Below are positions 11,399 through 11,744 of a stretch of 11,744 nt of DNA, piece by piece; position 1 is the stretch's first letter, and every line of letters starts with the position of its first letter. Both the position numbers and the translations under genes were made by a program. Origin of the DNA: Sulfurimonas sp. (GTDB lineage Bacteria > Campylobacterota > Campylobacteria > Campylobacterales > Sulfurimonadaceae); contig WFPU01000135.1 of assembly GCA_015487435.1 (NCBI GenBank), positions 1 through 11,744 on the forward strand. Direction: 5' to 3'. The notes under the pieces were generated by a model. It saw only the letters and a program-made list of their open reading frames with translations, was not told the origin of the DNA and made no database searches.

Positions 11399-11744
11399 AT
11401 GACCTTCTTAATATTTTCACTTATATTCATCTATTTATTTATATATGTACAAAAACAGAATGAACAAAAAATTTATCAAAAATATCGTAATCAAGATAAA
11501 GGAAGAAGAATGAATGTAACAAACATAGCAAAACATTTTGATATATCCGCACGAGAACTCAATAAAATCTTTGAAGAGCTGGGATGGATATATAAAAAAG
11601 ATAGATGGTGGCTAGCAACAGAACTAGGAAAAGAAAAAGGAGCTCACGAATACTATGATATAAAAAGAAAAACAAAATATATAAAATGGAAACCTGATAT
11701 AAAAAATAATATGCAACTCATTAATAGAATACACAATATAGAAT
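11399..11744 (+). CDS. Membrane segment plus winged-helix (KilA-C-like) domain, truncated by the window end
   Basis: From an ATG at 11399 (behind AGAGAAAT) the frame is open to the end of the window, 115 codons. It encodes a strongly hydrophobic N-terminus (MTFLIFSLIFIYLFIYVQKQ), a charged linker, then NVTNIAKHFDISARELNKIF and EELGW...WWLATELGKEKGA. The LGW...LTxLGKxxGA pattern is typical of small winged-helix domains found at the C-terminus of phage antirepressors (KilA-C) and various defence-type proteins. A second ATG at 11510 has a better ribosome site (AAGGAAGAAG) and would give the domain without the membrane segment. It lies 10 bases after the helix-turn-helix gene and is probably in its operon. 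The 3' part is outside the window. Confidence 0.6.
   Translation, partial: MTFLIFSLIFIYLFIYVQKQNEQKIYQKYRNQDKGRRMNVTNIAKHFDISARELNKIFEELGWIYKKDRWWLATELGKEKGAHEYYDIKRKTKYIKWKPDIKNNMQLINRIHNIE

Larger units (their letters stand above)
366..11744 (-). mobile_element. Integrated filamentous phage (inovirus) genome; right edge not seen
   Basis: The block encodes a nearly complete inovirus gene set, mostly on the minus strand: replication initiator, ssDNA-binding protein, major coat, minor coat candidates, pVI-like protein, Zot ATPase, secretin and tyrosine integrase. Closed into a circle, the core order matches M13 (II-V-VIII-III-VI-I-IV), with the integrase module placed between II and V. The left edge is set at the minus-strand terminator after the last phage-oriented gene, but the true attL could lie anywhere from about 200 to 500. 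The right edge is probably outside the window, because the plus-strand genes there belong with the regulatory module. No att direct repeat or tRNA gene was found. Identity as an inovirus is secure; the boundaries are not. Confidence 0.9.

Noticed and set aside
1..11744. CRISPR array or insertion sequence
   Set aside because: No regularly spaced repeats and no transposase; the only long exact repeat is the 29-bp pair in coat genes.

Overview
The window holds a filamentous bacteriophage (inovirus) genome integrated in an AT-rich bacterial chromosome. The host is most likely a member of the Campylobacterota (Sulfurimonas, Arcobacter or Sulfurospirillum type). That host call is inference, from the strong AT bias, the T-rich promoter style and a pseudopilin N-terminus (KRNA-FTMIEL) of a kind common in that group. 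The diagnostic genes are a Zot/pI assembly ATPase, a pIV-like secretin, a pVI-like three-helix membrane protein, a pVIII-like major coat protein, a small ssDNA-binding protein, an HUH replication initiator with paired tyrosines, and a tyrosine integrase.

Layout. Positions 1-203 are the 3' end of a plus-strand gene with its terminator, probably host sequence. From about 366 to 11023 nearly everything lies on the minus strand, and in transcription order (right to left) it reads: an early protein of about 97 aa (11023-10730), an intergenic region with a large forked inverted repeat, the ssDNA-binding protein (10456-10106), a 230-bp GC-richer structured leader, a type IV pseudopilin-like gene (9875-9465), the major coat protein (9349-9098), two tiny membrane proteins (43 and 63 aa), a small minor coat candidate (162 aa), a 645-aa adsorption protein candidate, the pVI-like protein, Zot, secretin, a strong hairpin, the Rep initiator, a Cys/His-rich 100-aa protein, the integrase, two small membrane proteins, and a rho-independent terminator at 366-400. 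Many junctions in the morphogenesis block overlap by 1-8 bases, which implies translational coupling. At the right end two genes run on the plus strand: an 82-aa helix-turn-helix protein, and a gene that runs off the window and encodes a membrane segment followed by a winged-helix-like domain.

How it works together. If the prophage is closed into a circle, the core order is II (Rep) - [integration module] - V (ssDNA-binding) - VIII - small coat proteins - III-like - VI - I (Zot) - IV (secretin) - hairpin - II. This is the M13/f1 order with an integration and lysogeny module inserted between II and V. The divergent region at 11024-11139 looks like the lysogeny switch: two related 15-bp repeats sit on the two facing promoters.

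The most unusual points are: (1) a pseudopilin gene with its own long structured leader inside a filamentous phage structural operon; (2) a forked, cloverleaf-like inverted repeat at 10510-10601; (3) an almost identical leader (GGA(A)GTGACAAAATG) in front of only the three early genes, rep, ssb and the 97-aa gene, which suggests common translational control; (4) a 29-bp exact repeat shared by the two Thr-rich minor coat genes; and (5) a probable frameshift in the first early gene. The attachment sites could not be identified, and the right edge of the prophage is not visible.
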